Positions 47,545 to 59,108 of a DNA stretch of 64,000 nucleotides are shown piece after piece. The position numbers and the translations under genes are program-made. Position 1 is the first letter of the stretch. Every line of letters starts with the position of its first letter. A model generated the notes under the pieces. That model was given only the letters and a program-made list of their open reading frames with translations, did no database searches and was not told where the DNA came from. This DNA is from Talaromyces rugulosus (Eukaryota > Ascomycota > Eurotiomycetes > Eurotiales > Trichocomaceae). The stretch is from contig NC_049561.1 of the NCBI RefSeq assembly GCF_013368755.1, positions 5,952,001-6,016,000 of the forward strand, in the 5' to 3' direction.

Positions 47545-49553
47545 TCAGGCTGTGTCTACAGGCCTGTGCTGGGCTCGTCGCTTAAAAAACCGCTCAATCA
47601 AGGGCAAGCAGACACAAAGCCAGAGAATCATCGCACAGATCCACCCAATCCCAAATGCGTATCCTTTGGTTCTTTGGAACCGAGGTGCCTCGGAGGTTGG
47701 AAACATGAACTGCTGGGAAACAGTTTCAACAGCACTGGAGGCGTTTGTGAGTCGACCGGACTATAAGATAATCAGATATAGGAACTTACTATCCTACTGA
47801 AATCATCAGAGATGTGCTCAGAGCACGCAGTTGCTTGTCACCACCACAGCAAGAGTTCAGCCAGGCACTAATTAGAGCGGAAATCGCCCCATAAGCACTG
47901 CAGAGGTAGTAGACAGCCATTATGAAATGATCATTGCTGGACCAAATATAGAAAACAATGTAGGCGAATAGTTGAAAAAGACCAAGCACTAGAATTACCA
48001 GAGGAGGATTCTGTGTTTTGTCCATGACCAACGCGCTCAGGATCATCCAAACAAGTTCCTAGAAGGTCATGTAAGTAAGGAAGTATAAGTTGAGCAGGAA
48101 ATACTCACAACACATCCGACCACTGTAGGCAAGTTGTTGATTTTCTCAACGCTGTATTTGGCGTGACCGTCGACCTTCACTGACTTAAGGTACAAGGTCA
48201 TCCATCTCTGCAAGTTCACACCGCAGGTGCATTCCATTGTTCTAATTACAGTGAACAAATTCGTCCGCGGTAATATAGATTGAGAAATACTTACCCCCAA
48301 GCGATGCAGAAAGCCCACAGCTGCCATGAAGTAAGAATTCGTTTCACAGCGCTCAAGTCCCAGGTGGCTTTCATGGCATCGCGATTTTCGTTTGCAAGAC
48401 GCTCAACGCACATCTCACGTTCCTTTTCCGTCATCCACCAAGGCTTTGTGGACTTTGGTTCATCTAATCGAACGATAAATCGTTTGCAGCTGAATTTCAA
48501 GGACATATTGGGGTGCCAGGGTTATTAGGACTTACTGGGACAGCAGAAGAATCCCAGTATGGCGACCGGGACACTAATGAGGAAATCAAAGATAAACACC
48601 CATCGCCAAGACGCCAAGCCAAGAGTGTGGTTCATATTCTTGTATCTAGTCAAATATTAGTATCATTGAGAGAATGCAATCTTTGTGCAAAATGGATGTA
48701 CTTACAATCCAGCTTGGATATAGCCTGAGAACATCTGTCCTCCCACCGAGGAAAACATGAAAATTGTAGAGCGTCGACTAATCTCAGATGTGCGGTACCA
48801 ACTTCCAATCTGTACTGAGCAATCAGGACAACCCCTGAGATGGCGAATGAATGGCAAGCGCTTACAATGTAGAATGCGCCTGGCATGGCGCCCGACTCGA
48901 AGATACCCGCAAATAATCTGAGAATGTATATCGTTTTGGCTGACTGCGCCTTGTACATAAACAAGACAAAGAGAGACCAGCACATTGTGCAAGCTGGTAG
49001 CCAATACCGAGGGTGGATCGTAGTCAATGACATGGTAAAGAATGGACCGCCAATGATAATTCCGATATTAAAGTAGGTTGTGAACCAGTTGAGCTCATTA
49101 CCCACTAGAGACGAAATTTTTCAGTCGATCGCATCAAAAAAGAAAAAGAAAAAAGAAAGAAAGAAAGATCGGGATAATTTACTAAGGTTTAGATCCTCTT
49201 TCATCCCCGAAACATATGCGTTGGTCACATTAGTTTGATCCTTGAATATACATTAGTCAAAGCAATATCGAGATTGAAAATGGCATTTTATACCAAGTAT
49301 TTCACGAAGAATGTCTTTTCAAATAGGTTAGCATGTAAACAAAGAAAAGATGCGATTACCAGGGCCGTCATGCCAGACAGGTGTACAGCAAGATGAAGAA
49401 ATCCAGTTTGAAGATCAACCACCTTTCCTCCTGGCATGTGCCAGGTTCATGCCAGTGGAGAAAGCGCCGCAAGTCCCCCTCTTTCTTGGAATTCTCGATT
49501 TCATGCCCGTTGGCAGAGCTAATCTTCGTTACAGTATCTTTCTGGGTCGCCAT
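47545..49553 (-). CDS. Dal5/allantoate-type MFS permease (MFS4)
   Basis: Anion:cation symporter-type major facilitator that imports small organic anions (allantoate, ureidosuccinate and carboxylates in known members). Exons, complement: 49374-49553, 49294-49314, 49183-49240, 49104-48866, 48809-48706, 48645-48536, 48463-48295, 48241-48109, 48058-47790, 47734-47545; 1473 nt, 490 residues. Landmarks: YLDQTNVTNAYVSGMKEDL at helix 1, FNIGIIIGG, RLFAGIFESG, GSWYRTSEISRR and SWRWVFIFDF. The first intron begins GC (GCATGA) instead of GT, with all phases right; a GC-AG intron or a mild donor mutation. All other sites are canonical and the frame is open. Uptake of an aromatic or carboxylic acid by this insert-borne permease is plausible but unproven. 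Confidence 0.87.
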
Positions 49554-50416
49554 CGTCTTGATCCAAGGTGATCGAAATGATTCGCAGAGCTTGACAATAC
49601 GGAAAGAAGTATTTGCTTTTGGGGTCCCTTTTATAAGTGATTTTGGGAGAGCACGAGCCGTTATGGATTAACGTTCCAAGATTCCAAGGAGTGGAGAGAA
49701 GCAGGTCTAGAAAACGCCAAATTGGGGACCTTCGCAGGCGAATACATACAGCGGAGTGTCAGAAGCATTGGCACCTATTTGGAAAGTAAGCACTAGTAAT
49801 ACCTCCTTCATGTTACAGACTCATATAAATCTAGTACGCAGTGTACTACCTATCTGCATTTAATATAGCTCGTACTCTTTTAGGCATTGCCTCACGTAAA
49901 TGTCAAAGAGAGAGCTCATCAATTGTCTAACTTCAATTCTCATTTGCTTGAGTAAGCCACGTATGATATGAGCAGTGTGAAATGGAGCATTTTATTTTTT
50001 GATCTCACATTTTGGCATGGTAGCCGCCGTGATGATCATTTTCTCGCTCCAAGGCAAAACCACATTTGGCCTAGCAGCGGCCGACAGGACCCGAAGGTCC
50101 TCAATCCTTTGAGCCTCTTACTAGAGGAGCTAGGCGCTCCCCGGTCAAACAAGCACGCGCCGCTTTTCCAAGTCTGCATCGATCATAGACAAGTGCTACA
50201 AGAACAATCAAATTTGGGCAGTTGCAGAGTTAGTGATGAGAAATGGCACGACGCTGGCACTGGCTTCGACATCTCTCTACAGATTACCGAGTTCAACAGA
50301 CGCCTCGCTTAGCCTGGGATTACAGAAGCCAACGTACACGCTAAAACAAATGCATCTTGACGACGAGGAATTCTATGAATCTAACAACCAGTACTTTCTA
50401 ACAGGAACCTCCGAAT
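49554..50416. promoter_or_regulatory. Divergent region between MFS4 and TF4
   Basis: About 860 bp between divergent start codons; the regulator and the permease may be co-controlled from here. No gene seen and no clear operator. Confidence 0.4.
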
Positions 50417-51970
50417 ATGTGTCTCGCTGCTCATGTTTGTATCATCTGCAAGGCCCGGAAAAAAGCCTGCGACAAAGCTTTACCACGGTGTGGGTCTTGC
50501 TCCAAGCGAGGTTGGCCCTGCTCGTACATAGAGCTTCGAAGGGATGGAAAACCTTCGCCTAACGCGGGTCTCGCGGGGTTACTCCTGGGTTCGGAGTCGC
50601 ACATTTCTGAAGGCAATTTCGATGCCATACCCTACTTTCAGCTCTGTAAGGTTCTTCGACAAACACATTTGTCGGTGCCAAGGATTGGCGAATCTTACTT
50701 TCGAGAATTCCACCGTACTCTCCCTATAATATGTCCCACTTTGTTCCGTGAGGCAGTGGCAAAGTACAGGGGTATATCGCCTCCAGCTGACTTTTCAATC
50801 CTTCTGCTGGCTTTGTGTCTTCTCACGTGGAATCCGTCTACCAACAGTTGCAGTCAACCCAGCCCCACTTTCTTAAACGACCTATATGTCACAGTTCGGA
50901 TCCTATTTGCGAGGGTCCAGGCCCATCTCTGTGCATCGACCCCTCTGATTCAAGCAAGTCTTGTCATTGCAGCGTTCGAATATGCCTCGGGTCAGCCTCG
51001 TGCTGCAAATATCACGTTGGGGACATGTGCACGAATGATTTTGTCAATTGGCTTAAACATCGACAAGATCAACGACTTGAACCTATCTCCACGAGATCGG
51101 AGTACGGGCCTCAGAGACCGTGAGAGTATTAATTTGTGGTGGAGCGCCGCAATATTTGAAAGGTACTGTCTGACGACTAGTCAATGGCAATCCGTCGTCT
51201 TAGTATGCTAACTTGAAACTGAACAGAGTCATCCTATGTGACATTCCTGGCTGCAAGCAAGCACCCATCTTGCGATTTCCGGGTCCCGAGGCCGCACTTC
51301 CTCCCGACCTTTCGCCCGAGGAAGGTCATTCTGAATCTATACATTTCCCTTCTCGTCCAACTTTAAGTGAGCTGGAGGCCAAGAACATAAGCGGATTTGG
51401 ACGCCAAATACAGGTCACTCATCTGCTTGATCATCTCCTCTCGATTTTGATCAATCCTGTGACCAACAAGCAGCATCATATAGCGATTTTACAAAGCTTG
51501 GACCAAAGGATACAGATGTTTATGGCGGTCCTCATTTGTGATTGTGACCATGAATGGAGGTATTACTGTGGAGCAATCGGAATTGCAACGAGGTTAGTCT
51601 AATTGATATATTCTTCGAAGTAAACATGATTGCTAATGACAACAGAAGCCTGTTCTTGCTGCATGAACATATACAGACGCTACATCCTAGTTCTGATATC
51701 AAATGGCTGCAAAAGTGCTCCGTAGCTGGCCTTGGGTTTGTGACAAAAGTTATGGTCGATGTTGCACACGATCATTTGGAACGAGTCACCCCTACTAATG
51801 CTGGTGCACTACCACTATTGTGTGCATATAATCTCCATGCCGCCATCAAGCAAATCAAGTTTGAACAAATTCAAAAAAAGGCTAACAATGACAAAGATCA
51901 TAATGCAGATTTGAACTCTCTATTAGCTTTAGATAACATTTGTTACCAGAGATGGTGCAAAAGACCATAA
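50417..51970 (+). CDS. Zn2Cys6 fungal-specific transcription factor (TF4)
   Basis: Nuclear regulator, exons 50417-51162, 51227-51592 and 51646-51970; 1437 nt, 478 residues, somewhat short for the family. The zinc cluster lies at the very N-terminus: CIICKARKKAC, then RCGSCSKRGWPC. A middle-homology region follows (FREFHRTLPIICPTLF, LVIAAFEYASGQP, INLWWSAAIFER). The ATG at 50417 is only seven residues before the first cysteine; no upstream in-frame exon was found. It diverges from MFS4, so it may regulate that permease. The short C-terminus may mean a lost end, but the frame itself is open. Confidence 0.85.
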
Positions 51971-52956
51971 TTCACATTAGTTTAATAATTTCTTCAGTAA
52001 TTAGCGTGGTATAGACGTTCCATTTCGAAATTTTGATACTCAATCTCTGTAGAGCAGCATAGTAGGCTGGTTCATTCGCATCTACCTTCTATTTGAAATT
52101 ATGGGCTTTCACTATTCTCAGCTCAATCATAATTATATTTGAGGCAGCATCGGGTATCAACTACGGCTAGGTTTTTGATCATCTAATATCCTGGATCTCA
52201 AGAGTGGCTTATGTGAGGGCACGATCAGGTGAATCACCGGCAGGAGCAATCCATTCTTTCCATAGATTATGCGATATATGTGATATTCTATTTTAGACAC
52301 CTCTAGTTCCCCCTCCCTTCTTTTCTAGCGAGGCACAGTTAAATGTCAGTGGATGTCTTGGAGATGGCCGACATAGGTCTCTGCAAGTACCTGGGCCCGG
52401 CAACTGTCTAGAACCACGTCTAATTCTAGGTGGTGTTAGACCACAGTATAATAGATAAGTCCAGGATCGATAAAAGGAAAACAACTACCCTAGTTATCTC
52501 GGCAGCACAGATAGCCACTACTCTCGCATATCTTCATCAAAGGATTCGCAGATTGATTCATCATGTAACCAGGGAACAGTGTCTCACCAGGATATTCTAT
52601 CCAACAAAGAGTCTTCCAAAGCACATGTTAACTTAAAAGGATTCTATGCTAACATATATCAGATAAGAGAGGTATTACAAGCATAGAACAACACCTTGCT
52701 GACATTAAGTAAGCCATCTAGTTATTAATCTTACCATCTGAAAGATTAGTATTATCACAACTAAATAATATCTATAAAGGCTCATCCTTTATTTAGCTTA
52801 GAAAATAGAGGGGGTAATACAAAGACCACCAGGACCGGAAAATTTGGCTCTAGGAGCATCTCGCTCCAGAGTTTAAGGACAATTCCTAGGTCGCTGATTA
52901 CAATATCTTGAATGAACCATGTGACCCCTTGCACTACCGCTTGCCGGGTTTTTACG
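51971..52956. other. Gene-free stretch right of TF4
   Basis: No gene seen; AT-rich, many stops in all frames, with the look of decayed repeat DNA. Confidence 0.45.
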
Positions 52957-53495
52957 TGACACCTTTATAAGAATTTAATAATTTCTATCTTTTTCTAGTA
53001 ATTTCTAATAATTCTTATTGACTCTTTTGTCCTTTTATACATCTAAATCCAATAAAAGTCTCTATATAACACCACTGTTAGTAATTGCCTAATTTAGTAA
53101 CTACCTTTCTAATCAGGTAATTCCGCGAACTTGTGCCTTTGTTGTTTACTAATCCTAACACCCATGACCTTGATGACGGCGCTATTATTGCATCGAAACA
53201 GATTATGGTCTTCTACAGTGCTTGTTCCGTGCTTTCTTATTATTATTTCTTCGTACTCCTTTTATCTATTGCTTTACCTATTCATTTACTTACATAAATA
53301 CTTACTTAGACCTTTGCCCAACGCTTTCCAATAAGAGCATTTGCTTTTCTTGAAGAGCGGCAGTGTCATGACTAATATATATTTCAATCTTTATAATCTA
53401 AATATTTACTCGAAAATAATGGATGTTAAAGGTATAGCATAATGTCACATATGAGAGTCTTTATAAGATTGCTCCTGTTATACATAGCTTTAAAG
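52957..53495 (-). mobile_element. Degenerate LTR-retroelement fragment, copy B
   Basis: The block 52957-53160 begins TGACACC and ends CCTAACA on the plus strand, so the minus strand reads TGTTAGG...GTGTCA, a clean LTR with TG/CA ends, 204 bp. Homology to copy A (34261-34672) starts at this edge and extends through about 335 bp of the adjoining internal DNA, with small indels. Both copies have the same orientation. No target duplication and no protein coding remain. Confidence 0.65.
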
Positions 53496-54173
53496 ATCTT
53501 TAATCTGTAACTGCTATACTATGATACTTACTCGTTCTAACTTGTAGGATATTATAGATTTTATAAATAATGCTGGCTATAAACCTGCCCTAAATGCATG
53601 TTTTGTTATCTATTATCTATGACCTCTTGGGTTAAGATTCTATATGGATGTGATGTAATATATGCCTGTGAAGGTGTCTACTCAGCATTTGCCAATCAAT
53701 GTCAATACTAAAGCGGATCATGGGTTAAACATGGTACTATCTTGGGCTATGTCTCTAATTGGTTACTCTCTGTACATTAAATAGTTAAGTAAATATGAGT
53801 CTTAGTAATCTATATCTATATTGAGAGTGTGCTTGCCTGTCTTCAAGAGTCCAGAGTGGAGCGAGGATCGTCCACTTTTTATATTTATTAATATAATATA
53901 ACAGCGAATATACAAGCATAGACTTACCTTATAGCTGTAATACTATATATTATACAGAGAGGCTAGGAAATATGATATATAAAATATGAATTTATGTAGT
54001 ATTGGGTGATAGAATAAACTAATTACTGGTTCCTTGATAGAGGAACTACTATCTAAGTATCTGTGCAGTTGGTGGTAAAATGTACCAAGTGACTTTCTGC
54101 GGACTTTAGCAATAGTATATGGGTCCTGTAGCTTACATAATAGGTACCACTGTACCTTAGAAGTTTATCAGCC
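53496..54173. other. AT-rich right end of the insert
   Basis: No gene, no recombinase and no inverted repeat matching the left end at 35918 were found. Confidence 0.5.
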
Positions 54174-54201
54174 CGGCTAACTCCAGAATTAGAGCCTTAC
54201 G
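54174..54201 (+). repeat. 28-bp direct repeat, right copy
   Basis: Identical to 35890-35917 over 28 bases. The coding frame of the regulator pseudogene crosses it in the same phase as on the left, so deleting the insert with one repeat copy would rejoin the gene in frame. Confidence 0.95.
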
Positions 54202-55440
54202 AGCCAAGCAATGTGCTACAGTGTAACCGCCTATCTGAATATTGGAACGGCCGTGAGAATCGGCTTCTCGCTAGGATTACACCGAGATGTTTTACTGAGA
54301 AGCAAGAGGCCCCTCGAACGGGAGCGGAGCCGACGCTTATAGTGAGCCATCTAAATACTGGATTATGAAATGGCCAGCCGTTTCGGTTACCCCTGGTCTG
54401 TCATTGATGATGCAGTCTTCATGAACACCCCAGAAGCTCCTGGGAAAGTAAGTAGCTGAATTACCAGATGAGCAGAAAGGCATGCTCGTCGATTAACTAC
54501 CGACAGATACCAAATACTCCGTTGAGCTACCAGGAGCTATTTGTTAAAGTAACCCGGATGATCAAGATATAAGCTACGAATGTTTCTTAGAGCCCGCACA
54601 CGTAAGGGGTAGGTTACTAATAAGCCTTGTCACCAAGTCCCTGGCGTCACTAAGGCAATGGTACGCCAAGATCCCTTCACACCTTCAATGGGACTCGTCG
54701 CTCCATCCTCAGCATCGCCGGGCCGTGTCTCTGTTACACTTACGCTTCCTAGCAGCCATAGTCTCTCTTACACGCCCGTTCCTCTTCTTTTCATCGGCCA
54801 AGTCGACAAGTTCTACGACATCGGCTAAGAGAACGCTACACGAGCAGATGAGCAACACCTGCATCAAGGCCACCGAGGGTGCCGTGAATATACTACGACG
54901 CATGCGTGACGATCAGACACTATCTAGCCTGGTCCTTTTCGACTGCCATTTCATAGGGGAGGTCATTGATGTACTTAAAATGGCGTTTCAGAAGCTAGGC
55001 AGTACGGAGCACCAGGTTATGCTTCAGTTCTGTGTTGATACTTTCAGCGCTATGGAGAGGATCGGCTGGTGCGAGAAAATCTTTCCCGAGGTGGAGATAT
55101 CCGTCCAGGAAAGTGGCGTCCTGCTCCCACGGACGATGAACACCACGCGACCTCCTGAGCTAAATCTGTGTACAGTGGGGCCTACTGATCCATTTACCAG
55201 CGGTAGCGAAATGGCCCCTTTTTTGAATCACCCTGAGCTGTAAGATCCTGCACATCCTACCGTACCTCAGTGTTTGCCACTAACGTTCCACGTCTTAGGG
55301 GCTGTAAGGGCTCCCAGTTAGATGTCTTTGAGACTTTAGATCTTGAGGCCATTACGGGACTAACAGGGGTGTTCGCTGATACACCATTGTCTGAGTCACA
55401 ATTCTTGTTTGATGATCCAGGTAGAATACAGCAGGTGTGA
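54174..55440 (+). pseudogene. Zn2Cys6 transcription factor, 3' half (split gene)
   Basis: Second half of the split regulator. It opens with MCYSVTAYLNIGTAVRIG and SLGLHRDVLLRSKRPLERE (from 54211), then two adjoining stops TAG TGA where the family has two tryptophans, then ILDYEMASRFGYPWSVIDDA and FMNTPEAPGK. After decayed sequence, a frame at 54725-55243 gives LHLRFLAAIVSLTRPFLF and the C-terminal helices, ending, after a GT-AG intron (from 55242), at the TGA 55438-55440. The tryptophan-to-stop changes are G-to-A transitions, as repeat-induced point mutation gives. This half lacks any DNA-binding domain; that lies at 34.7 kb. Confidence 0.82.
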
Positions 55441-56154
55441 TCGATCTCTATAAATGGGACAATCTAATATTGAACACCTATCAGTACCAGCACCCATAAC
55501 CATGCATTCCTGTAGTTTTCAATATGATAATATCCGAGTGTGGTTAGTGTAGTTAGGACATATCTTTACATTCATACTGACAAGTAGCGCTCAGAGGACA
55601 AGGCCGCTGGGACCGGCCCTAACAATAATAACACATTCCCTCCATTAGAAGGTATTATGAAGAGCCACGAGTAGTACTAGAAGAGAGGATCAGGTTCATA
55701 ACGAAGCCAATATGCTGCAATCCACATATATCAGGCGCTGCACGCCACTCTGCGCTTGTCGAACCGACGAGTAACAGACTATTAGAGACGAATGAACTAG
55801 GAAAATAATTTTCTCCCTACAAAGTCACGTAGGTGTGAGGCTCGAGTCAAATCAGTATTTCAAAGTCTCACATATGGAATTACTGGCCTCTCTACATTTT
55901 ACTATTTACTCTTATAGTGGGCTGAGCAGTCCCTGCTCATGCAATGGTCAATAAAATATAGAGGCTGAGCTGTAAACCGCAATGCCCTCGGTTCTCATTC
56001 CTCAGCTCCAGCACACTCCACCTACATGCTCTAATTACAATATTCAAGGACATACTAGAATTAGATATCTTCTACTTTAGAAGAATAGAAGAATACTGCG
56101 CCATCTTGGCATTAACCAGAAGAATTTAAAAGTCATAAGTCCAAACCTAGATAT
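55441..56154. other. Gene-free stretch right of the split regulator
   Basis: No gene and no clear element seen; AT-rich near 55860-56150. Confidence 0.45.
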
Positions 56155-57462
56155 CTAAGAGAGATTAATAACCGCTCTTCCAATCAATTTTCCTTCTCGC
56201 ATATCCTGAAATATTGCTGATAGCCCATCCATTTGCTCCTCCCGAACATGAACCTTAACAATTCCCCGAGCAGCAAAGTTTAGCACCTCAGTGGCATCAA
56301 CACGGTTTTCAACAGCCGAACCTAGGATTCTAAGTTGCTTCGATACCATAAATGACGGGGAGGCGGTGGCGATTGGCTTTTGTGCTCCTGCTGGGAGTCC
56401 AACACAAACAAGGGAACCACCGTACCTTAAGAATCGAAGTCCCTGGCTGTATGCAATATTTGCGGCTGTGCATACAATAACAGAGTGAGCTCCCAGATCC
56501 TCAGTTAGGGATTTAACGAAGTTTGAAATTGCCTCCCCGTTGTCATCAAGAGGAAATTTTGTAATATCCACAAAATGCTCGGCGCCCAATTTCTTGACGA
56601 AATCTGCTTTTTGGCCGTGATCAATTCCGATAACTCGCAGACCCAGTCCTTTGCTGGCAATTTGAACTGCTAGATGTCCCAGTCCCCCGCCTGCCCCAGA
56701 GATGACAACCCACTGGCCTGGGATAGCTGTGCTACGCTTGAGAGCAGAATAAACTGTAAGGCCTGCGCAGAGTAATGGAGCGGCCTGAACAGACTCCACT
56801 TCGTCTGGAATCCTTGTGACATACGCTGCAGGACGCAAGAGATATTGCTGAAAGGTACCGGGAGTGTAGTATCCTGATACTTTCTGATTAAAACACATAT
56901 TGTCTAATCCTGCATAGCACGGTTCTACATACGACTCTCAGTAAATCAACGTGGCCACGCTGTCAACATGAGAAATTAATGTAACTGCAGGAACATACCG
57001 CAGTTTCCGCAAGCGCTTGCAACCCATTTCACACCAACTCTATCCCCAATGCCTAGTCCAGAGGTTTCTGCCCCTGGTCCAAGTCGCACAATATGGCCAA
57101 CCCCTTCATGTCCTCCGATCTGTTCTTCTGGAGTAGGTGGAAGGCCGTGCCACTGTCCTCTGTTTAGTTGAATCGACTATGTCCGAATTATGGACAAGAC
57201 TTACGCTATTTGTCATGATATCCAGGTCAGAATGACAAACACCCGAGTGTGTCCTGCAAAAAGTTGTCAGTTTATGTATGTATTTGATCTCAAGGAGGTT
57301 CTTTTTTATTTAAAACCAGAAGGGGGGAATTCCCATGGGGATAGCAAAACATACAAATTGATTAAAACTTCCCCTACTCCCGGCACAGGTATATCAACCT
57401 CCAAAATTCTGGTAGACAATAACCCGGGCTGGTCATAAACGATTGCCTGTTGTTTTGGACAT
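56155..57462 (-). pseudogene. Zinc-dependent alcohol dehydrogenase (ADH2), two one-base insertions
   Basis: Same family as ADH1. Exons, complement: 57355-57462, 57205-57253, 56999-57159, 56155-56924. Motifs: GVCHSDL (catalytic cysteine), GGHEGVGH, structural cysteines CGNCEPC with C eight residues on (acceptor at 56925 chosen to keep all four), and GAGGGLGHLAV. Two one-base extras break it: one straight after the start codon (frame AIVYDQPG is out of phase with the ATG), and one C at 57205 before the donor GTAAGT. Without them the length would be 1086 nt, exactly that of ADH1. Such single-base indels may also be sequencing errors. The long 3' exon alone encodes an intact cofactor domain. Confidence 0.78.
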
Positions 57463-58185
57463 GGTGTTGAGGGGCTCTACCATCCTATTTCGGAAAAAAT
57501 CAAATATTGAAAAAGAAAATTAGAGAGCATGACAAAGTGTAATGACTTGCTGATATGCATCTAGCAGAAGTATGGCTTAGATATATAACATTTGAATTAT
57601 CGGCTAAACTCGCAATCATTAATGTATTTTCTACCTAGGCTAGGGATAACTGCATGACCAGAACAAATCCCCACACTTGGATTACATTTGTTCAGATCTC
57701 GGCAGATTCGGGATTCCATCGGAAGTATCGAAGCGAACCATTTGCATTGTGCGACATCCTTCATCCGAACCCAATGATGAAATTGCGGTGATCTTAAAAA
57801 CGTTGCACATATTTCATATTATTAGGACTAGTTGATATTATTTATCTACAATGTTATTTGATTTCGCTTATTTCTATCTTTTATTCAATCCTTTACACCG
57901 CTCCCCGTTCCCCCTCCAGGGTTCTTGCATAGACCGGAGTCCTCCGCTCTCCTACACCCTCTCTTTATGAACCCACGATGGTAGCAAGATTCCTATATTT
58001 ATTACGCTAACGAGTTGGGCGGGCTATCCGGTCAATAATGACTTGCTGTAAACATAAAACTATCTCCGCCAAGTTTTGTGTAAAAGATTTATAGTTATAA
58101 TTGTTCTGTGTATATCAAAGACTGATATAAATTCAGTGACGAGTATAAAAGGCTACATGTTTCATATCCGTCCAAGTGGGATGTA
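57463..58185. other. Gene-free stretch between ADH2 and the SnoaL-like gene
   Basis: Both neighbours are on the minus strand. No gene seen. A GACCGGAGTCCTCCG word near 57933 resembles the CGG-type palindromes seen elsewhere in the window. Confidence 0.4.
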
Positions 58186-59108
58186 TCAGTGCCCGTGAAT
58201 TCCGGTTGTTCCATCCCAAAGTGGAACATCCAACGACAGAGATGGATCACTCATCATATGATCCTGACCAAGTAGCGGTGCCCTCATGTCCTCTTCTTTC
58301 ACCTGCTTCCCACTGACAGGATGAAGATAATGGAATGGCACAACCTTGGTCTGTGGCCATAGGTTCGTACGCTCGACTAGTTCATCGGGACCCATGGGGT
58401 CCTCCGGGTAGCAATGCTTTGGAAAGGGAACATATTCGTCCCGGGTGTGACTCCATCCTTTGTCAAAATCCGCATGCCAAAACGGCCAATATCTGTAGCG
58501 GAACAGCTTCCAGACACCATTCTCCTTAATGTACTCATTCTCATAGATTCCTGATTCCCACCACTGGACTAAACCTCTCGGGTTATCCTTTGCGATGCTC
58601 TCGTGGGTGCCGGCAGACATGAAGGTCCTCATCCTTCCCCAAGCGTGTTTCCCATCTTTATCAACGTCGATGATATCTTGAAGCATTGCGTGGTCAAGCA
58701 AGAAGCCATGAATAGGCCCATTGCGCCCTTGAGTAAATTTTTTTGCGAATCGGTCGATAAAAAGACGGCGGATACCTTCTTTACCTCTGTAACGCCCTCC
58801 GTGGAATTCAATAAACGCATCGGGACAGTCGGAGAACATGTCGACAACCTGAAGAAGTAGATCATTAGCTAAAACTGAACAAATATTGACTTGGGGGAAG
58901 CCGAAACACACCTCCTGATACAAGCATTTATCGAGATAGTATCCGTATTTAAAGTGTAATTTGCGTATCTCTGCCTCAGCTGTCTCACATCGCATGAGTA
59001 ACTGGGACAAGAGTGGATATTGGGCTGGAAAAACTCACCACTGACACGATAAATTTCAGCCTTCACAGCTGTCAATTCATCCTTCAAAGCCTTCAGATCT
59101 TCAGACAT
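58186..59108 (-). CDS. SnoaL-like protein (NTF2 fold)
   Basis: Small alpha+beta cone-fold protein; relatives include dehydratases, ring-hydroxylating dioxygenase small-subunit-like proteins and enzymes of aromatic metabolism. Exons, complement: 59039-59108, 58912-58979, 58186-58848; 801 nt, 266 residues. An N-terminal helix (LKALKDELTAVKAEI) leads into EIRKLHFKYGYYLDKC, typical of PF13577, then VVDMFSD, GRYRGKEGIRRLF and the sheet with GRMRTFMSAGTH and YRYWPFWHADF. A long polar tail after residue 190 is common to fungal members. TATATATAA about 75 bp upstream is a likely core promoter. It is divergent from MFS3. The reaction cannot be read from sequence. Confidence 0.85.

Larger units (their letters stand above)
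35918..54201. mobile_element. 18.3-kb insertion splitting a regulator gene
   Basis: The stretch lies between the two halves of one Zn2Cys6 gene and is bounded by the exact 28-bp direct repeats; one repeat copy is counted in this span. It carries a DUF4185 gene, TF3, a damaged hydrolase, a PRISE reductase, a Dal5-type permease, TF4 and an LTR fragment. I see no DUF3435 tyrosine recombinase, no transposase and no terminal inverted repeat, so the mechanism is open: a Starship-like element that lost its captain, integration of a circular DNA through a 28-bp match, or break repair. Confidence 0.6.

Noticed and set aside
56901..56912. Later acceptor (GGATTAG) in ADH2
   Set aside because: It would remove part of the structural-zinc loop; the acceptor ending at 56925 keeps the four cysteines with normal spacing.
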